This document shows positions 34,318-44,771 of a stretch of DNA of 64,000 nucleotides, one piece after another (position 1 is the stretch's first letter; the number at the start of each line of letters is the position of its first letter). Below the pieces are notes generated by a model. It saw only the letters and a program-made list of their open reading frames with translations, did not search any database and was not told the origin of the DNA. The DNA comes from Tenacibaculum aiptasiae (GTDB lineage Bacteria > Bacteroidota > Bacteroidia > Flavobacteriales > Flavobacteriaceae). The translations under genes were made by a program, and so were the position numbers. The stretch is from positions 186,530 through 250,529 of the forward strand of contig NZ_WAAU01000008.1 in the NCBI RefSeq assembly GCF_008806755.1, read 5' to 3'.

Positions 34318-37300
34318 ATGAAAAGACTTTTATTTTTTTTCCTATGCAGCTTTATAGCCTTAAGTATAAAGGCTCAGTATACTCAAATACCAGATGCTAA
34401 TTTTGAATCAGCATTGGTTTCTTTAGGTCATGACACAGTGAATGGAGATGGACAAGTCCTAACAGAAAACATTGAAAATATTACTTCCTTAAACATTGCT
34501 AACAAAAACATTAGTAATTTATCTGGAATAGAAGATTTTAGTTCTTTAAAGCAATTAACTGCCAATGGTAATTCATTAAAATCTATTGACATTAGCAACT
34601 TAACAGATTTAGAAAAACTAATATTATTTGATAACCAACTTAAATCTATTGACTTAAGCAATAATTTTGAATTAACCGAAATAGACTTTTATAACAATCA
34701 ACTTACAAGTTTAGATTTATCACAAAATACATCTTTAGTAAATGCTTATATAGACAGTAACTCAATAACAAGTTTAGATTGTTCTGAAAACACTTCATTA
34801 AAAAGATTAGATGTAAGAAATAACAATCTTAGTTCTTTAAATATTAAAAATACCAGTTTAATAAACTTAGGAGCAAAGAACAATGTCAATTTAACTTGTA
34901 TTGAAGTAAATGATGTTAGTTATGCTGAGTCAAACTTTACAGATATAGATAATGGTGTACGCTTCATTACCACTGATTGTGCTTATCTTTCTATACCTGA
35001 TGTAAATTTTGAGGCTGCTTTAACTGCTTACGATGATGTTGCAAACGACGGACAGGTGCCTATTGCAAATATTGAAAACTTAACAACATTAAACCTAGAT
35101 AATCAAAATATCAACAACCTATCTGGTATTGAGTATTTTACTGCTTTAACCATATTAAATGCAAATGGAAATTCATTAACTACTATTGATGTAAGCAACC
35201 TAGTAGAATTGGTTGAATTAGAACTTGCAGAAAATCAAATCTCTACGATAGACTTAACCAACAATACTAAACTTCAGAGAATTGACTTTTATAACAATTC
35301 CCTTTCTAGTATTGATTTTTCTAAAAATACACTATTACGTAGAATTTATATAGATAGTAATTCTATTACAGAAATTGACCTAACATTAAACACTAAACTT
35401 ACCCATATAGATGTTAGCAATAATAGTTTAACTTATTTAAACATAAAAAACGGTAGTAATGAAAATATAACTTCATTTAACGCTTCTGGTAATACAGGTT
35501 TAACATGTATTTTAGCCAGTAATGCTACTTATGCTCAAACAAACTTCACTGTTGATGCTGGAGTAGTTTTTAATACTGTTAATTGTGACTATACAGAAAT
35601 TCCAGATTCAAACTTTGAAGCGGCATTGGACGCTTTAGGCTATGATGATGTTTCTGGTGATGGACAAGTACCTAGTACAAATATTGCTACTGTAATAAAT
35701 TTAGACCTTCGTAATAAGGATATTACAAATTTAACAGGAATAGAAGGATTTGAAGCGTTACAACAATTATGGGTAAATAATAATAACCTTACTTCAGTAG
35801 ATTTAAGTAGTAATACTGCATTAGAACAATTATTTATTGGAAATAACAATCTAACAAGTTTAGATGTAACAAATAACAAAAACTTAGATTATCTATTAAT
35901 TAGTAATTTAAATCTATCTACAGAGATAGATCTATCTCAAAATACAAAACTAACTAGAATTGAAGCTAGTAATTGTAGCTTAAATAGTATAAATCTATTA
36001 GCTAATACATCTTTAACATACCTTAAATTAGATGAAAATCCATTAACAAGTTTAGACATAACTAGCCTAGTTAATTTGAAATATTTATTTTTAGATAATA
36101 CGGCACTTACAACAATAGATTTATCACAAAACACACTTTTAGAATCATTTAATTTTGGAAATAGTAATTTTACGAATATTGATTTTTCTGGACTCGCTAA
36201 TCTAGAGATTATTAATGGAAATGGTAATAATAATCTTTCTTCTTTAATTTTAAGTGGTAATGCCTCCCTAGAAACTTTCCAAGTAAATGTAGGTAAATTA
36301 TCAACTTTAGATTTTAGTGATGCTGTCAGTTTGCGTTTTTTAAGTGCTGCTAATCATCGATTAGAGAATTTAGATTTAAGTAATAATACAGCTTTAACTA
36401 CAGTTCAGTTAATTAGTAACAACCTAACAAGCTTAAATCTTAAAAAGATAGATTTATCTCAAGTAAGTAATTTAAATCTTTCAGGAAATTCTAATTTAAC
36501 TTGTATTTCTGTAGATGACGTAGCTTATGCTAAGCTAAATTTTAGTTCAGATTTTGAATACAGTATTGGATGCAATTCATACACATATATTCCTGATGCT
36601 AATTTTGAAAATGCACTTTCTACATACGATGATATTCCAAACGATAAATACATACCAATTTCAGCCATTGAAAATCTAACTAGTTTAGATATATCAAAGA
36701 GTAATATTGTTGATTTAACAGGAATTGAAGCTTTTACAAAACTACAAACTATAAATGCTAGTGAAAATAATATAAAAACTGCTGATTTTTCAAAAAACAC
36801 CGAACTTGAAAGTATCAACTTACAAAACAATGTATTAAATGTTTTAGATATTTCTAGTTTAACCAAAATATCAAATTTAGATGTAAATACCAATGCTCTA
36901 CAAATTTTAAATATCAAAAACGGAGCAAACACAGATATAACCTCGTTTGATGCAAGAAATAACCCAGATTTAACTTGTATTTCTGTAGATAGCGAAACAT
37001 ATGCTAATAACAATTTCTCCAACATTGATAATCAAACATTGTTTAATGAAACGGAATGTACTGTTTATATTTCCATTCCAGATACTGCATTTGAAACAGC
37101 TTTAGCTGCTTATGATGATATTAGTAATGACAATAAAATTCCTCTAAAAAATATTTACTATTTAACATCTTTAGACATTGGAAATTCAGGGATTTCTGAT
37201 TTAACAGGTATTGAATATTTTGCTCATTTGACTGATCTAGATGTTGGCGATAATTCACTTACAAGTATAAATCTTTCTAATAATACCTTCATAAAGAATC

Positions 37301-38763
37301 TAATTATTGAAACAAATCAATTAACAACCATAGATCTGTCTAACAATTTATATTTAGAAGATATTGATTGCGATGAAAATCAATTTACCAGTTTAGACTT
37401 TTCAAACAATACAAATCTAATTCAGTTAAATGTTGATGATATGCCAACTTTAACTTCGATTAACACTACTAATTGTAGCCTATTACAAGAAATGATTGCT
37501 GATGATAATAATATCAGTGTAATAGATTTAACAACCAATATTAATTTAAAGAATTTAGACCTAGATAATAATAATTTATCCTCAATTGATTTAAGTAAAA
37601 ACACACTATTAGATGATATTGATTTAGAGGCAAATAATTTAACTAGTATTGATTTTTCTCAAAACACTCTTTTAACTGATGTTGATGTAGATGGCAATCA
37701 AATTACAAGTATTGATTTTTCAACAAATAAATTATTAAAAAGAGTTGATATTGATGATAACCCATTATTAACTACAGTTATATTTGATGAAATAAATACA
37801 TTAGCAACTATTTATGCTGATAATACAGCAATTGAAACCATAGATGTTTCAAAATTATTCTCATTACTCACGCTAGATGTAGGAGAGACTAATTTAACTT
37901 CATTAGATATTTCTCAAAATATCCAACTTAATGACCTTAGAGTAGATAATGCAAATCTTACCTTTTTAAAACTAAATAATGGAAATAACACTAGTTTTTC
38001 TAGAATGGAAGCTAATGGAAACCCTAATTTATATTGTATCCAAGTAGATGATGCTGATTATGCTACTACAAATTGGACAACTATTGATATGCAAGCTAAA
38101 TTTAGCACTGATTGTGAATCATGTATTTTAGATACTAATACGTTTTTAGAAGGCCCATTTAATAGTACTGAAAGTACTATGAACGATGATTTAAGGATTA
38201 ATAATTTACTTCCAACTACTTCTCCTTATACCGATGCAGTTACTTGCGAAGAATCTGTTTTTGATACTACTGGAAATTCAGCTGTTGTAGATTGGGTAGA
38301 GATTCAATTGAGAAACGCTAATAATATTGCAGAAGTAAACTACACAAAATCTGCTTTACTATTAAAAAATGGGAATATAGTAGATGTTGATGGAATATCA
38401 AATCCCACGATTAACGCTTGGCAAGGTAATTTTTATGTAGCTATAGCTCATAGAAATCACATAACTATTGTTTCAAACACAACTTATTCTTTATCCACAA
38501 TAGTTACAACTATCGATTTTAATGATCCCAATATTACTAAAGGTGGAACTAATGCATTAAGTGATTTAAGGAATGGAAATTACGGATTGCCTTTGGGAGA
38601 TATTGATGAAAACGGACAAATTCAAAATGCAGATATCAGCAATACCATTTTACAACTAGGAATCTCTGGTTACAGCACATATGATATCGATATGAACGGT
38701 CAAGTCCAAAATGCCGATGTAAACAAAATACTTCAAAACCTTGGAAAAGGGGAGCAGTTTTAA
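34318..38763 (+). CDS. giant secreted leucine-rich-repeat protein with dockerin-like C-terminus
   Basis: 1481 residues, signal peptide (cleavage near IKAQY). Five modules begin with an IPDxNFE-type motif at about residues 21, 222, 425, 755 and 917; each continues with a GIExF cap, a run of 20-21-residue LRRs (LxxLDLSxNTxL) and a closing NLTCIxVDDxxYA segment. From ~1275 follows a module with LEGPF, NNLLPTTSPY, VVDWVEIQLR and AHRNH motifs, common at the end of secreted Bacteroidetes proteins. The last ~55 residues hold two calcium-loop dockerin-like repeats (DIDENGQIQNAD, DIDMNGQVQNAD) and end in GKGEQF. Probable surface recognition or adhesion role. Confidence 0.85.
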   Translation: MKRLLFFFLCSFIALSIKAQYTQIPDANFESALVSLGHDTVNGDGQVLTENIENITSLNIANKNISNLSGIEDFSSLKQLTANGNSLKSIDISNLTDLEKLILFDNQLKSIDLSNNFELTEIDFYNNQLTSLDLSQNTSLVNAYIDSNSITSLDCSENTSLKRLDVRNNNLSSLNIKNTSLINLGAKNNVNLTCIEVNDVSYAESNFTDIDNGVRFITTDCAYLSIPDVNFEAALTAYDDVANDGQVPIANIENLTTLNLDNQNINNLSGIEYFTALTILNANGNSLTTIDVSNLVELVELELAENQISTIDLTNNTKLQRIDFYNNSLSSIDFSKNTLLRRIYIDSNSITEIDLTLNTKLTHIDVSNNSLTYLNIKNGSNENITSFNASGNTGLTCILASNATYAQTNFTVDAGVVFNTVNCDYTEIPDSNFEAALDALGYDDVSGDGQVPSTNIATVINLDLRNKDITNLTGIEGFEALQQLWVNNNNLTSVDLSSNTALEQLFIGNNNLTSLDVTNNKNLDYLLISNLNLSTEIDLSQNTKLTRIEASNCSLNSINLLANTSLTYLKLDENPLTSLDITSLVNLKYLFLDNTALTTIDLSQNTLLESFNFGNSNFTNIDFSGLANLEIINGNGNNNLSSLILSGNASLETFQVNVGKLSTLDFSDAVSLRFLSAANHRLENLDLSNNTALTTVQLISNNLTSLNLKKIDLSQVSNLNLSGNSNLTCISVDDVAYAKLNFSSDFEYSIGCNSYTYIPDANFENALSTYDDIPNDKYIPISAIENLTSLDISKSNIVDLTGIEAFTKLQTINASENNIKTADFSKNTELESINLQNNVLNVLDISSLTKISNLDVNTNALQILNIKNGANTDITSFDARNNPDLTCISVDSETYANNNFSNIDNQTLFNETECTVYISIPDTAFETALAAYDDISNDNKIPLKNIYYLTSLDIGNSGISDLTGIEYFAHLTDLDVGDNSLTSINLSNNTFIKNLIIETNQLTTIDLSNNLYLEDIDCDENQFTSLDFSNNTNLIQLNVDDMPTLTSINTTNCSLLQEMIADDNNISVIDLTTNINLKNLDLDNNNLSSIDLSKNTLLDDIDLEANNLTSIDFSQNTLLTDVDVDGNQITSIDFSTNKLLKRVDIDDNPLLTTVIFDEINTLATIYADNTAIETIDVSKLFSLLTLDVGETNLTSLDISQNIQLNDLRVDNANLTFLKLNNGNNTSFSRMEANGNPNLYCIQVDDADYATTNWTTIDMQAKFSTDCESCILDTNTFLEGPFNSTESTMNDDLRINNLLPTTSPYTDAVTCEESVFDTTGNSAVVDWVEIQLRNANNIAEVNYTKSALLLKNGNIVDVDGISNPTINAWQGNFYVAIAHRNHITIVSNTTYSLSTIVTTIDFNDPNITKGGTNALSDLRNGNYGLPLGDIDENGQIQNADISNTILQLGISGYSTYDIDMNGQVQNADVNKILQNLGKGEQF

Positions 38764-38804
38764 AATTTAACCAATTAAAAAGAGTAATCAATAAAAATAT
38801 AATT

Positions 38805-41800
38805 ATGAATAAATATGTCTTTATTTTTTTTATAAACTGTATTGTATTCCAATTACAAGCACAGTATACACAAATACCAGACAGTAACTTCGAAAACGCT
38901 TTAGCTGCTTATGATGACATTGCTAATGATGGACAAATACCTACTTCTAATATTCAATCTTTAACTGAATTAGTTGTCAATAACAAAGCTATTTCTGACC
39001 TAACAGGTATTGAAGCTTTTATCAATCTAGAAGAACTGAATGTAACCCAAAACAACCTAACAATACTAGATTTATCTTCAAATACTAAACTGGTTGATAT
39101 TAATATTTGGAACAATAAAATTGAAACCTTAAATATTCAAAACCTAATTTATTTAGAAAAGTTAACTGCAACCACCAATGAGCTTACTGGCTTAGATGTA
39201 TCAACAAACATAGCCTTAAAAACACTTTCTATTAGTTATAATGATATTGTAAGTATAGATTTATCAGACTTAACTAAATTAGAACAATTTACGGCTTTTA
39301 GAGTACCTACTTTGCAAACACTTATTTTAGGTAATAACAGCTCTTTAGACGATATTTATGTAGGAAGATGTAACCTAACTAGTTTAGATGTATCAGAATG
39401 TCCTAAACTTGAAAAAATCTATTTAAATCAAAATAACTTAACAACCTTAGATTTTAGCAATAATCCTTTACTTGAAGATATTGACGCTTCAAAAAATCAA
39501 TTAACAAGCATTGATCTTAGAACAGGAAATACTCAAAATTTTTCTAACATAGATTTATTAGACAATCCGAATTTAACTTGTGTTTCAATTGACGATCCTG
39601 GATTAGCTACTAAACTATTTACCTCTGAAATTGATCCGCAAATGGCATATAGTAAAGACTGTAACACTTTAACCTTTATTTCTGATGACAATTTTGAAAC
39701 TAAATTAATTGATTTAGGAATAGATGATATTCAAGATAACCACATTCTAAATACAAATGCTACAGCAATAAACTCTTTAGACATCAGTAATTCAAATATT
39801 TATAATCTCTCTGGAATAAGTGCTTTTACAAATTTGACAAGCCTAAATGCTAGTCAAAATCAATTAGAAGAAATCGATTTTTCATCAAACTTATTATTAC
39901 AAGAGATAAACCTATCCAATAATTTAATAAAAGTACTTGATGTTTCAATGTTAGCACAGTTAACTAGTGTAGAAGCACATACTAATCAATTGTTTCATTT
40001 CAATTTACAGAATGGCAACAATACGAATATTACAACTTTTTCTTCTAATGGAAATTCAGACTTAGTTTGTATTCTAGTAGATGATGAAATTTTTGCAAAT
40101 ACCAATTTTACTACCAAAGATTCTGGTACAAGTTTCAGTACTACAGCATGTACAACGATATATACAGCAATACCAGATGTAAATTTTGAAGATGAGTTAA
40201 GTGCTTATGATGATGTGGCAAGAGATGGGAAAGTACCCAAATTAGCCATTCATAATGTTACCTCTTTGTATATGAGATCAGATAATATTTCAGATTTAAC
40301 TGGAATAGAAGATTTTTACAATCTTAAAACGATTACCCTTACCAGAAACAATCTAAGTACAGTCGATTTTTCTAGCAATGAAAAATTAGAAACACTAATT
40401 ATCGATAGCAATAACTTAACTTCTATCGATGTAACTAATAATACTGCACTATTATCATTAAATCTGGAAGACAATAACTTGTCAACTATTGATTTAACTG
40501 GAAACCCTTATCTAAAATCTTTAAACCTTTCAAGAAATAGTCTTACTTCGATAGACCTCACAAACAATACCATATTAGAAGACTTAGAATTACAAGCAAC
40601 TAATCTTAGCACTCTTGATATAACAAAAAATACAGCGTTGGTAAATCTAAACCTAAATGGAGTTCCTTTCTCTTCATTAGACCTTAGTAATAATACAAAA
40701 CTGGAAGTTATTTATGGTGAGGAAAGCGATTTACAAACAATAAACACTACTGGATTAGTTAAATTGGAAGAACTTCATTTTTCTGAAGGATCAATTTCTT
40801 CTCTTGATTTATCTACCAATACCGCTTTAATAGAATTAAGTATTGATGAGTGTAATTTGTCTAGTATAGACCTTAGTAATAATACAGAGTTAACCAATTT
40901 ATATTTAAATAATAATGCAAATCTAGCTACCGTTACTTTTTCCAATCAATCGTATAACAATCTTAGAGAACTTAGTTTGAGTAGCACGCTCATAGAAAGT
41001 TTAGATCTTTCTTATATGCCAGCATTAGAAACTATTGGAGTAAGCAATACAAAAATATCTAGTTTAGATATTTCTCAAAATCCAGTATTAAGAAGACTAT
41101 CTGCTAACGATGCACAATTGGAAATTTTAAATATTAAAAATGGTAATAATAGTAATTTTACTTATTTCGATGCTTCAGGGAATACAAAGCTTACATGTAT
41201 TCAAGTAGATGATGTAGATTATGCAGATACTAAATTTACTAGAAAAGATTCACAGACCAATTTTAGTACAGATTGTGAGTCATGTACAATGAATGTAAGA
41301 GCTATTTTAGAAGGTCCTTTTAACAGTTCTGAATTTGAAATGAATGACGATTTAAGAACTAACAACTTACTACCTACAACATCGCCTTACGAAGACGGAG
41401 CTACCTGTGATACTTCAATTTTTAATACATCAAATTCTAGTGCCGTAGTTGATTGGGTTGAAATCCAATTAAGAAGTGCCGACGATATTAATGAAATAGT
41501 TGCCAGAAAATCATTTTTCCTACAAAAGAGTAGTGCTGTAATGAATTTAGATGGCTCATCACCCCCGGTAATTAGTGCTTGGCAAGGTAGTTACTATGTA
41601 GCTATTGCACACAGAAACCATTTAACAGCAGTAACCAGTACACCTTTAGTTTTTGGTGATGACGAAGCTAATGTTGATTTTACTTCCGATGGAAACGTGT
41701 TAAATGGTTCTAATGCCTTGGTAGAGGTTACCAATTCAATTTTTGCCTTACCTGCAGGAAATGTAGCTGGAAATGGACAAATTCAAAATTCAGATATAAA

Positions 41801-41924
41801 TATAACAATCCCTCAATTAGGAATCTCTAGTTACTCATTGTTTGATGTAGATATGAATGGACAGGTTCAAAACGCTGATATCAATCTAATTATGCAAAAC
41901 ACGGGTAAAGGAGAGCAATTTTAA
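38805..41924 (+). CDS. secreted leucine-rich-repeat protein with dockerin-like C-terminus, paralogue
   Basis: 1039 residues, signal peptide (cleavage near LQAQY). Three IPD-type modules (about residues 22, 287 and 455, the middle one degenerate: FISDDNFET), LRR runs and the same C-terminal LEGPF/VVDWVEIQLR/AHRNH module with two dockerin-like loops (NVAGNGQIQNSD, DVDMNGQVQNAD) and the same final GKGEQF as the upstream gene. Starts 41 bases after it; duplicates in tandem with different LRR numbers, as expected for receptors or adhesins that diversify their binding surface. Confidence 0.85.
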   Translation: MNKYVFIFFINCIVFQLQAQYTQIPDSNFENALAAYDDIANDGQIPTSNIQSLTELVVNNKAISDLTGIEAFINLEELNVTQNNLTILDLSSNTKLVDINIWNNKIETLNIQNLIYLEKLTATTNELTGLDVSTNIALKTLSISYNDIVSIDLSDLTKLEQFTAFRVPTLQTLILGNNSSLDDIYVGRCNLTSLDVSECPKLEKIYLNQNNLTTLDFSNNPLLEDIDASKNQLTSIDLRTGNTQNFSNIDLLDNPNLTCVSIDDPGLATKLFTSEIDPQMAYSKDCNTLTFISDDNFETKLIDLGIDDIQDNHILNTNATAINSLDISNSNIYNLSGISAFTNLTSLNASQNQLEEIDFSSNLLLQEINLSNNLIKVLDVSMLAQLTSVEAHTNQLFHFNLQNGNNTNITTFSSNGNSDLVCILVDDEIFANTNFTTKDSGTSFSTTACTTIYTAIPDVNFEDELSAYDDVARDGKVPKLAIHNVTSLYMRSDNISDLTGIEDFYNLKTITLTRNNLSTVDFSSNEKLETLIIDSNNLTSIDVTNNTALLSLNLEDNNLSTIDLTGNPYLKSLNLSRNSLTSIDLTNNTILEDLELQATNLSTLDITKNTALVNLNLNGVPFSSLDLSNNTKLEVIYGEESDLQTINTTGLVKLEELHFSEGSISSLDLSTNTALIELSIDECNLSSIDLSNNTELTNLYLNNNANLATVTFSNQSYNNLRELSLSSTLIESLDLSYMPALETIGVSNTKISSLDISQNPVLRRLSANDAQLEILNIKNGNNSNFTYFDASGNTKLTCIQVDDVDYADTKFTRKDSQTNFSTDCESCTMNVRAILEGPFNSSEFEMNDDLRTNNLLPTTSPYEDGATCDTSIFNTSNSSAVVDWVEIQLRSADDINEIVARKSFFLQKSSAVMNLDGSSPPVISAWQGSYYVAIAHRNHLTAVTSTPLVFGDDEANVDFTSDGNVLNGSNALVEVTNSIFALPAGNVAGNGQIQNSDINITIPQLGISSYSLFDVDMNGQVQNADINLIMQNTGKGEQF

Positions 41925-41941
41925 CCACAAATAATTAACCA

Positions 41942-42109
41942 ATGAAACTACTAAACCCCAGAAAGAAATTCAAAGTCAGAAAAAAAATAGAACGATTTTC
42001 ATTTTTACCAATTGTTTATAAAGGAACTCTCTTTTGGTTGTCTAGAATAATTATTGAAAAATCATTTAATGGTTCTAGCATGCAAATTATAAATATTCAA
42101 AAAAAATAA
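41942..42109 (+). CDS. small basic protein, 55 residues
   Basis: ATG at 41942, TAA at 42107, 17 bases after the LRR stop. Highly basic N-terminus (NPRKKFKVRKKIERF), then a short hydrophobic stretch (IVYKGTLFWLSRIII). No recognised family. Placed between the second LRR gene and the T9SS gene on the same strand, so probably cotranscribed. Confidence 0.4.
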   Translation: MKLLNPRKKFKVRKKIERFSFLPIVYKGTLFWLSRIIIEKSFNGSSMQIINIQKK

Positions 42110-42205
42110 AACATATAACCAGCCTCCTGATTAAAAATGTATCTATGTGTCATAACTATAGTAAGGGTTTGGGAGGTTTGGTTTTTCAAAAAAATTGAAC
42201 AAATC

Positions 42206-44419
42206 ATGAACAAAAAAATACTATTTATCGCGTTAACTTTATTAAGTAGCATCACCTTTGCTCAAAATATAAGTTTCACCTTTGTTAATGCCAAAAATAC
42301 CAACGATGGTACAAACGATTATTATGAAGCTGATATTTACATAGCTTCTGATGTTGATTTCAAACTAGGTTCTGGACAAATCTATTTCACCTATAATACA
42401 GCGGCTTTTGGAACCAATATACATACCAATAGTAATTTTGAATATTCTCAACCTTCGGGAAGTATTTTAGGAGAAACTTATTCAGGTTTTCCTGCTTATA
42501 AAGACTTTATTGTAAACGATAATACAACATCAAGAGTATCAACATCCTTTCAACAAGGATTAAGTAGCGGTACTATTACTGCTAATAATATTACTTCAAC
42601 ACCAAAGCATTTATTTAGTATTAAAATTAAATATACAGATGTTAATGAAGAGCCAACCGTAGCTTTTGAAACAGGAGGCGTATTTTTAGATCAGTTTTTT
42701 ACGGCTTGCGGACCTGCAACTTTTGGTTTCCCTGATTGTACAAACGAGCCAGGAGCTCAAATTACAGGAGATTCTTTTGATTCAGCAGGAGCTGTTGTGG
42801 TCGATGGAGTTAGCTGGACAGGGAATACCGATTCTGATTGGTCTGTTACAGGAAATTGGAGTGGAGGAGCTATACCAATTACCACAGATGATGTTACTAT
42901 TCCAAATGTAGCAACTACACCACACGTTACTACAGGAAATAATGTTCAAATTAATTCACTTAGTATTGATGCTTCATCATCTTTACAAGTTTCAGGAAGT
43001 GGAGCAATTAATGTTACTGGCAATTTTACCAACAATGGAACAGTTACTATGAGTTCAAATGCAAGTACAAGCAGTTCATTAATTGTACAAGGAACAGCCA
43101 ACGGAACAGTTACTTACCAACGAGGAGATTTAGTAGCAAACCAATGGTATGTTATTAGCGCTCCTGTTACTGGGCAAAGCATTAAAGAGTTTGCTGAAAA
43201 TGTGGCTAATGATATTCGTATGAATACTACAGTAACCCCTAATAGATATGCTATTGCATATTATGACGACAGTAATAGCACAGGTTCTAAATGGGTATAC
43301 TATACAACTGACGATTTAGCGACCAATGCATTAACTTTTGAATCGGGTAGAGGTTATGCTATTTCAAGAGCTACCAATGGAAGTGTGAGCTTTACAGGGA
43401 ATCTGGAAAATAATTCAGTAGCAAAAGCTATTACTGCTTCAGAATGGAATGCTGTTGGAAATCCTTTTACTGCATTTTTACCTATTAACGAAAACTCTGG
43501 AGATAACTTTATTGCAGATAACTCTGGAAGTTTAGACCCATCCTATGTAGCAGCTTATATTTGGGATCAGGCACAGAATAAATATGTTCCTAACTCATCT
43601 GTTAGCTCAGAAAATTCATTAGCTCCAGGGCAAGGTTTTTTAGTAAAAGCAGCTACAAGTGCTAATTCAATAACATTAGATCAAGATCAACGATTAAATC
43701 AACCTGCTACAGGTGGAACTTTTTCAAAAGCTAGTAAATCAGATAAACAAACCATTAAACTACTTGTTTCCAATGGAAAACTACAAGTAAATACTTTGGT
43801 TATTTTAAATGAAACAGCAACCGAAGGCTTAGACCCTGGCTATGATATTGGAAATTATGGAAAAACTTCTTTTGATATTTTTACTCGATTAGTTAAAGAT
43901 GATGAAGGAATAGAATTCGCTATTCAATCCTTAGCAACTCCAGAAAGTAAAAGTATAATTCCTTTAGGAATAAAAGCTGCAGCTGATTCTAAACTGCAAT
44001 TAACTATGGAAGCGAATAATATTCCTCAAAACTTAGAGCTGTATTTAGAAGACACAAAGGAAAACACGCTACAAAAGTTAGACAATTCGACTATTGAAAT
44101 TGATCTTATAGAAGACAATAGCGAACGATTTAAATTACACTTAGTAAAAGCATCAAAAACGAATATTGATCCAACTATTATAACTGATAATACTCTAAAA
44201 GTATTTACCATTGAAAGTGACTTAATTGTTGAAGGGATTTCAGAAGGAGAATTTACTTTAAACCTATATAACACACAAGGAGTTAAAGTTATAGAAACAA
44301 AGAGAGTTTCTGATGGAAAAACAATAATCAAACTACCAAAATTAGCTACTGGAATCTACTTAGCAAATGTACAGTACAAAGAAGGAAATAAGCAGGTTAA
44401 GCTAATCATTAAACAATAA
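42206..44419 (+). CDS. T9SS-secreted surface protein with cohesin-like N-terminal domain
   Basis: 737 residues from the ATG at 42206, which opens a clean signal peptide (cleavage near TFAQN); the frame is open 23 codons upstream but without a leader. Residues ~20-200 form a beta-rich domain (FKLGSGQIYFTYNTAAFG, LFSIKIKYTDV) like the cohesin-type sandwich. The middle has a beta-helix-like region and the WNAVGNPF/PGQGFLVKA segment. The C-terminal ~75 residues are a T9SS type A sorting domain (GEFTLNLYNTQGVKVIE, ATGIYLANVQYKEGNKQVKLIIK). It would be exported and anchored at the cell surface. Cotranscribed with the dockerin-bearing LRR genes. Confidence 0.75.
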   Translation: MNKKILFIALTLLSSITFAQNISFTFVNAKNTNDGTNDYYEADIYIASDVDFKLGSGQIYFTYNTAAFGTNIHTNSNFEYSQPSGSILGETYSGFPAYKDFIVNDNTTSRVSTSFQQGLSSGTITANNITSTPKHLFSIKIKYTDVNEEPTVAFETGGVFLDQFFTACGPATFGFPDCTNEPGAQITGDSFDSAGAVVVDGVSWTGNTDSDWSVTGNWSGGAIPITTDDVTIPNVATTPHVTTGNNVQINSLSIDASSSLQVSGSGAINVTGNFTNNGTVTMSSNASTSSSLIVQGTANGTVTYQRGDLVANQWYVISAPVTGQSIKEFAENVANDIRMNTTVTPNRYAIAYYDDSNSTGSKWVYYTTDDLATNALTFESGRGYAISRATNGSVSFTGNLENNSVAKAITASEWNAVGNPFTAFLPINENSGDNFIADNSGSLDPSYVAAYIWDQAQNKYVPNSSVSSENSLAPGQGFLVKAATSANSITLDQDQRLNQPATGGTFSKASKSDKQTIKLLVSNGKLQVNTLVILNETATEGLDPGYDIGNYGKTSFDIFTRLVKDDEGIEFAIQSLATPESKSIIPLGIKAAADSKLQLTMEANNIPQNLELYLEDTKENTLQKLDNSTIEIDLIEDNSERFKLHLVKASKTNIDPTIITDNTLKVFTIESDLIVEGISEGEFTLNLYNTQGVKVIETKRVSDGKTIIKLPKLATGIYLANVQYKEGNKQVKLIIKQ

Positions 44420-44436
44420 TTTAAGAGATCAAAACA

Positions 44437-44604
44437 ATGAACAAGAATATACAATCAGAAAATAAAATAAGTAGAAAAGAAGCTTTAACAAAACTTGGAA
44501 AATATGGTAAATATACTGCTTTAACAGCTTTAGGAACCTATATGATTCTTAACCCGCAAAAAGCACAAGCACAAAGTCCTGAAGCCCCAGGTGATGGGTT
44601 TTAA
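44437..44604 (+). CDS. small protein with Tat-like or membrane segment, 55 residues
   Basis: ATG at 44437, TAA at 44602, 17 bases after the T9SS gene. SRKEALTKLGKYG is followed by a hydrophobic stretch (ALTALGTYMILNP) and QKAQAQ, which looks like a signal peptidase site, leaving a 10-residue acidic-Pro tail SPEAPGDGF. The family pattern is familiar from small Flavobacteriaceae proteins near T9SS genes but has no known function. It is followed by a terminator, so it closes the operon. Confidence 0.6.
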   Translation: MNKNIQSENKISRKEALTKLGKYGKYTALTALGTYMILNPQKAQAQSPEAPGDGF

Positions 44605-44627
44605 ATAGTCTTTGAAAGTTTATTAAG

Positions 44628-44655
44628 AAAGCATCCTTTTTAGGATGCTTTTTTT
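44628..44655 (+). terminator. rho-independent terminator of the LRR operon
   Basis: AAAGCATCCT (44628-44637) pairs with AGGATGCTTT (44642-44651), then more T. Marks the end of the 34102-44604 transcript. Confidence 0.75.
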
Positions 44656-44771
44656 GAGTATTTACCATTGTAAATAAAGATTGTGTGTAACCTAAAACTA
44701 TATATAGACAGCATTATATATCAATTATTTTATTATATTTGATAAATATACGATACAAAAAAGTTAAATAT

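Noticed and set aside
36525..37025. 166-residue minus-strand frame inside the LRR gene
   Set aside because: Mirror frame of a strongly repetitive coding sequence; its hydrophobicity follows from the complementary LRR codons.
34318..41924. CRISPR-like or tandem DNA repeat arrays in the LRR region
   Set aside because: Repetition is at protein level (20-21 residue LRRs) with diverged codons and no constant DNA repeat/spacer pattern.
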